DNA of 64,000 nucleotides from assembly GCA_033807775.1 (NCBI GenBank), contig CM066318.1:88554879-88618878 (forward strand). Reading direction: 5' to 3'. Of the stretch, positions 60,357 through 64,000 are shown in pieces. Numbering within the stretch: position 1 is the stretch's first letter; each line of letters opens with the position of its first letter. Position numbers and translations under genes: made by a program. The notes beneath the pieces were generated by a model that was given only the letters and a program-made list of their open reading frames with translations, made no database searches and was not told the DNA's origin. This DNA comes from Saussurea involucrata. Lineage: Eukaryota > Streptophyta > Magnoliopsida > Asterales > Asteraceae.

Positions 60357-61271
60357 GGGGGTGTTTACCAAATTTTCCATTAAGTCCTGTATGGATAAAT
60401 TTGTCTTTTTGGATAAACATGTCTATTTGTATAAAAATATGGTGGTGTTTACTTTTTTATCTTAACAAAGTTCTGAATGATGGAAATGACACTTTTACCC
60501 TTCTTCATCAAATTCACGATTTGCATCTCTCTACACCAAAAAAAAAAGAAGAAACCAAACTCAAAGCTACTGATTTTTTTTGCTCTTCAATATCAAAAAG
60601 ATCAACGATTGAATAATTATAAATGAGATATGAAAGAGGCCAGAGGGTTACGATTAGGGAAGAGAGCTCTTGGATCAGGTTTCAATTAGAGAAGAGGGTT
60701 CTTGGAGCTCGTTTCGATTAGGGAAGAGGGTTTTTGGATCTGGTTTCGATTAGGCAAGAGATGAAGGTTTCGATGTCGCCGGTAAGCTGACGGAGGGTTT
60801 CGATGTCGCCGATAAGCTGACCGGAGGGTTTCGATGTCGCCGATTTGCGTACCTGAGGGTTTCCCTTCCAAGAGAAGAGAGGAGGTGTCCTGAGGGTTTC
60901 GATGTCGCCGATTTTCTTACCTGAGGGTTTCCCGTCGAAGAGAAGAGAGGAGATCTTGTCGGTTGTAGGAGAGAAGAGAAGTTAAACTTCCATGGGAGGT
61001 GAGAAAGGGTTTTCCAATCAGAGAGAAACGTGTGAATCTGTAGGGAAAAAAGAAGAAGACACGAGAAGAAAGTTTCTCCAAGTTTTGTCTTGAGCCTTTT
61101 ACTAGGGGTAGGGCTTGTCATTTTGTTGGCTTAATCTGGACAAGTGAGGTTTTTGATCTGTGCGATTAAGTCATCTTCTGTGTGAATAAGTCATAAGTAA
61201 ACAGCCTAAAATAGCTGTGCGAATAAGCCAATTAAACCACTAAGCTCATTAAGTCACAAGTAAACAACCCC
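60357..61271. mobile_element. MITE-like DNA transposon (915 bp) inside the Athila2 LTR
   Basis: Terminal inverted repeats GGGGGTGTTTAC (left) and GTAAACAACCCC (right), 11 of 12 matching, with flanking TAA on both sides (60354-60356 and 61272-61274). A 3-bp TAA/TTA duplication with G-rich ends suggests PIF/Harbinger; hAT is less likely because no 8-bp duplication is seen. Subterminal repeats of GTTTACTT and TAAGTCA lie near both ends. No transposase is encoded, so it is non-autonomous. A weak minus-strand frame (61121-60750) only translates the internal minisatellite. Confidence 0.72.
60771..60960. repeat. GAGGGTTTCGATGTCGCCGA minisatellite inside the MITE
   Basis: Four clear copies of GAGGGTTTCGATGTCGCC (the first reads GAAGG), spaced by related GATAAGCTGACCG or TTTCTTACCT segments, plus two copies of a GAGGGTTTCCC/GAGAAGAGAGGAG segment. 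This is a complex 25-70 bp period. Confidence 0.8.
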
Positions 61272-61636
61272 TAAGAGAGTTATGAAAACGAGTTAAGAGT
61301 TTAAGAGTTGAGAGAATTAATCTAAGAGTTTAAGAATTTAGGAAAACGAGTTTAAGAGATTAAGAGAGTGAGTTTAAAAGAGTTTTAGGGAAAAGAGTTT
61401 TAGTACTAAAAATTAAGTAACGTTAACAAGCAATTACGATTAAGATTAAGATTAGGATTAAAGTTGCAAACCAAGTATTTTTAGTCACAAACTGTCGATA
61501 GCTTCGGATTAACTAACGGTGTCGGAATTGTTCAATAACGAGCCATAGTAACTAGTAGCAACGTAACCGAGCAACTGGCATAAGAGTGACCAAGTAATTG
61601 GCACTCCAAGCACACTAAAACTAATGGCCTAATGCA

Positions 61637-61872
61637 CTTATTTATACTAACACAATACTTGGTGACAAAGTTTTAGGGAAATGGAGCATCCATGGGCCAT
61701 AGATCCGACCCATGGATCACCAACAATCTTCGGCCCATGCAGCTTAGACAAACAGTCGGCCCATTTGATTATCTTCGGTCCATGTAGTTTGCTATTCTCG
61801 GCCCATGACAAACAAAACAGTCGGCCCATGCGATTTGTTAGGCCCAACCGAGAGTTTTAGAATCTCGGCCCA
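61637..61872 (-). promoter_or_regulatory. Athila2 LTR promoter: site II-like cluster and TATA box
   Basis: On the transcribed (minus) strand, TGGGCC occurs six times: at plus GGCCCA 61732, 61758, 61800, 61823, 61841 and 61867. It is followed about 90 bp downstream by TATAAATAAG (61646-61637). TGGGCC/T 'site II' elements bind TCP factors and drive expression in dividing cells. A plus-strand TGGGCC also lies near 61693. Motifs seen; function inferred. Confidence 0.5.
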
Positions 61873-62273
61873 AGTAGCGATTACAAAAATCGATTCAAGT
61901 TTGTTTGTTTAGCGGTCCATACAAGAATATACATCGAGCCCAGAAATATCGGTTTATCAAAAGCTCCAAAACGTGTCACCAACAAACGGTCCAAAAAGTC
62001 GAAGTCTTCTTTACTGCTCCGTGATCCGTCCAACAAGATCCAAACTTGAGACTTCGAGATCGACCGTATTTTTGTTCCTACAAAATAGATATAAAAGATA
62101 CTTATTTTTGTGTTTTTGCGATGCATTTTTGCAATTAAATACGAAACGTATCTAATATTTATTTGTGTTGCATTTGACTAACAATGACTATAATTAAAGC
62201 GATAAATGCGGGATTTTAGCTCAAAATTAATATGAAACATGGCTAAAATAGGGTTAATAAAATAACCCTATCA

Positions 62274-63190
62274 CAACCACGAATTCGAACTGTTGCTTGC
62301 CTTCAAGCAACTTTGTTAAGAAAAAATTAAAATTTTGAGCTAATTTATTTGTTGTAAATTTTTCCCAATTTTCCCATCTCTCAACATGCATCTCAATCAT
62401 TCTTTGATTTAAGTTATTCACACGGTTGTATCGATAGCGTTTTGTAAAATGACATCTCTCAACTTACTCACAAAAAAAATGTCAATCCATAGGCTAGCCG
62501 CAAAATTCTTGTTTAATTAAAATCATAATGCAACCGGTATCGGGAGTGAGTGTTTGGTTTTGGTAAAAGTGGTGATTTTTACCAATTTTTCGAAAGTTTT
62601 CAAACTTGGCACAATTTTTCTGCCTTTTCTTTTGGTAATTTTGAGATGAGACACATTGGTCCCTTCAGTGTCTTTGACACTTTCTTGATTTGAGGAAAAA
62701 CAAATGCGAAGCTTTGATTCTTTTTGCATTGTTAAATCCTCTTTTCTTTTTGTAAGCGCGTCGCATTTTGCGAAGGGGTGTGCACTTTAAAATGATATGG
62801 TGTCGAATTTTTTATATGAGTTACCATATCATTTCCCCTCTCCAAAATTTAGAAGGGTTCAATGTCCTCATTGGACAACCATCGATTGAGCAAAAAAATT
62901 GGGTTTTTATTGTGGGTTTTGTGGTTGCAAAAATAATTTTAACAAAAATTGGAAACAAGAAATTCGGGGGCTAGTTCTAGTGACATGAAATTTGCAGGTG
63001 AGAAAACTTTCCGTTTTACGCGGGCTATCAAACAAGCATGCGTCTAACAATCCTCAAAAAAATGATATCAACACGTGATAAAATCAAGCAAAAATTACCC
63101 CAAATTTGACAATCCTCAATCCCAAATCTAGACGATGAAATGTAAATGCAAAATATTAAAGTGCGCAAAAATAAAATGGATAGAGTCATG
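62274..63190 (-). other. Athila2 3' untranslated region
   Basis: About 0.9 kb between ORF2 and LTR, without coding potential that I recognise. Its LTR-proximal end carries GCTTGAAGGCAAGCAACAG. Short chance frames only. Confidence 0.5.
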
Positions 63191-64000
63191 AAATTGAACC
63201 TGTCCTACTCAGGATGAGTAGGATGGCGTTCCACGGGTTCCCATAAAAGGTGGATAAGGAACGGGGGTAATGTCCTTGCAATCTCGGGGTGCTCCTTCAT
63301 CATCACTCCTCTTGACACGTCATCCTTCGCCTTCTCGAACTTCAGCCAACTCACTATCATGCCATCTATTTTTTTTCAACCTCGCCTGCTGGTCGATTTG
63401 TTTGGAAATCAACACTTGGTTTTCTTTAAGTGTTGTCCGCATCTCAATCTTAAGTGACTGAAACTTTGCTTCCAAAGAAGCAATTCCGTCACTATCAGAT
63501 TTGTCTAAATCCGAATGCACACACATATTGTTACGCATCAGTCTATCCACATTACGTTTTTACATACCTAATTTTTCTTTTGAAAACGTATCGGTGGGTA
63601 GGATGGTAACAATTGCGTTTTTCATAAGTGCATGGATTATAGACGGATTACTCATTCGAGCATTGCACTAGTCTACACCTCCACGTATATTACTGGAGAT
63701 TAGACGACCAATATCGAATCGGTGTCCCTTAAGGATGCAATACAAAATCAAAATACGAACCATGCAAAGACTAGTATCGTGAGTGGTTGGAGCGAGACTA
63801 TGTCTCAAAAAGAAAAACCAGGCATTTGCCTCAGGTTTTAAACAATGCGTGCGAATAATACGTGAATTTCCTTGAAATTCCCATTCGGATCCCTTATGGG
63901 CAATGGTTTCTAAAATTTTATCAAGATCCTCATTGGATAGATTTTTGATCAATCGTTCCATCTCGGAATGTTTAGGCGGGACAATACCCAAAAGGTTATT
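63191..64000 (-). pseudogene. Athila2 ORF2 C-terminal part
   Basis: From the right edge leftward: GSEWEFQGNSRIIRTHCLKPEANAWFFFLRHSLAPTTHDTSLCMVRILILYCILKG matches the 'EAAVWFQFVRATISPTSHDTTLSMHKCALLYCVLTG' segment of Athila1 ORF2. It is followed by a coiled coil (IASLEAKFQSLKIEMRTTLKENQVLISKQIDQQARLKK) and an acidic, Pro-rich tail. In-frame stops lie near 63668, 63551 and 63320. This identifies the element as Athila-type and fixes its minus orientation. Confidence 0.8.

Larger units (their letters stand above)
59128..62273 (-). repeat. Athila2 3' LTR (3,146 bp including a 915-bp insertion)
   Basis: Minus-strand TGATAGGG...TTGCGTCA. It contains the CCCTGTGGGATCGATA word (59212-59197) also typical of the end of the Athila1 LTR (CCCTGTGGATTCGATT, 25810 area). 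About 2.2 kb without the MITE, long for Athila. It is rich in GAGTTTAAGAG-type repeats (60300-60355 and 61285-61395). No gene is inside. The right boundary is firm by analogy; the left one is less certain. Confidence 0.62.
59128..64000 (-). mobile_element. Athila2: Athila-like element, 3' part (runs off right edge)
   Basis: On the minus strand: ORF2 (right edge to about 63190), 3' UTR, then a 3' LTR (62273-59128). The LTR start is fixed by analogy with Athila1: '...GTGGTTG' then TGATAGGG, compared with '...TTAAGTTG' then TGATAAC. Its far end CTTGCGTCA abuts C ORF2-like sequence at 59127. Only one LTR is in the window, so the target duplication (expected AACCA, 59123-59127) cannot be confirmed. 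Confidence 0.72.

Noticed and set aside
60750..61121. Minus-strand ORF with Ser/Pro-rich repeats in the MITE
   Set aside because: It reads through the minisatellite; composition is repeat-driven and no transposase motif is present.

Overview
The window looks like intergenic heterochromatin of a large plant genome. I see no host gene, tRNA or rRNA. Almost every base can be assigned to a nested, repeatedly duplicated pile of LTR retrotransposons. The primer-binding sites (initiator-Met type and Asp type), the lineages (SIRE-like and Ale/Retrofit-like Copia, chromovirus-like Ty3 and Athila) and the extra ORF of 'putative plant transposon protein' type behind pol are plant-specific. From memory this ORF2-bearing Copia style is common in Asteraceae such as lettuce, but I cannot verify the species.

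Layout, using local names: P (Copia with ORF2, + strand), G (Ty3, - strand), X (Ale-like Copia, + strand), C (SIRE-like Copia with ORF2, + strand), Athila1 (+) and Athila2 (-). 1-6366 is the 3' part of P: pol-ORF2 spacer, ORF2, PPT, 3' LTR. 6367-9311 is G copy 1, 9312-10807 X copy 1, and 10808-15409 C copy 1 (229-bp LTR, PBS, leader, gag, protease start). At 15410 the series restarts from inside the end of P ORF2: P tail and LTR (15410-16511), G copy 2 (16512-21100), X copy 2 (21101-22595), C copy 2 (22596-41147). C copy 2 is split by a complete Athila1 element (24361-36641, TSD CAGGT). C copy 3 (41148-47161) and C copy 4 (47162-59127) follow head to tail with no LTR between them. Copy 4 is the only one reaching the end of pol and ORF2. 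From 59128 to the right edge lies Athila2, whose LTR carries a 915-bp MITE-like insertion.

Inferred history: X was the oldest host. G inserted into its integrase and C into its reverse transcriptase; P then inserted into G. A 10.1-kb tandem duplication followed (about 2% divergence between copies by eye). A duplication of the body of C followed, Athila1 inserted (LTRs about 1% apart), and an unequal crossover recently made a third C body (about 0.4% from each parent). Shared stops and frameshifts show that C was already dead and multiplied by recombination, not transposition.

The most unusual signal is that each ORF2-bearing family carries its own short, mostly palindromic word scattered through its spacers, LTRs and low-complexity coding linkers: CAGAGG/CCTCTG in P, ATCGCAC/GTGCGAT in C, CACAGTG/CACTGTG in Athila1, GGCCCATG in Athila2. 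This recalls the family-specific motifs bound by VANDAL anti-silencing proteins in Arabidopsis and is the best candidate for an undescribed system, possibly read by the ORF2 proteins. All coding regions are broken, so the window is best read as a fossil record of these elements.
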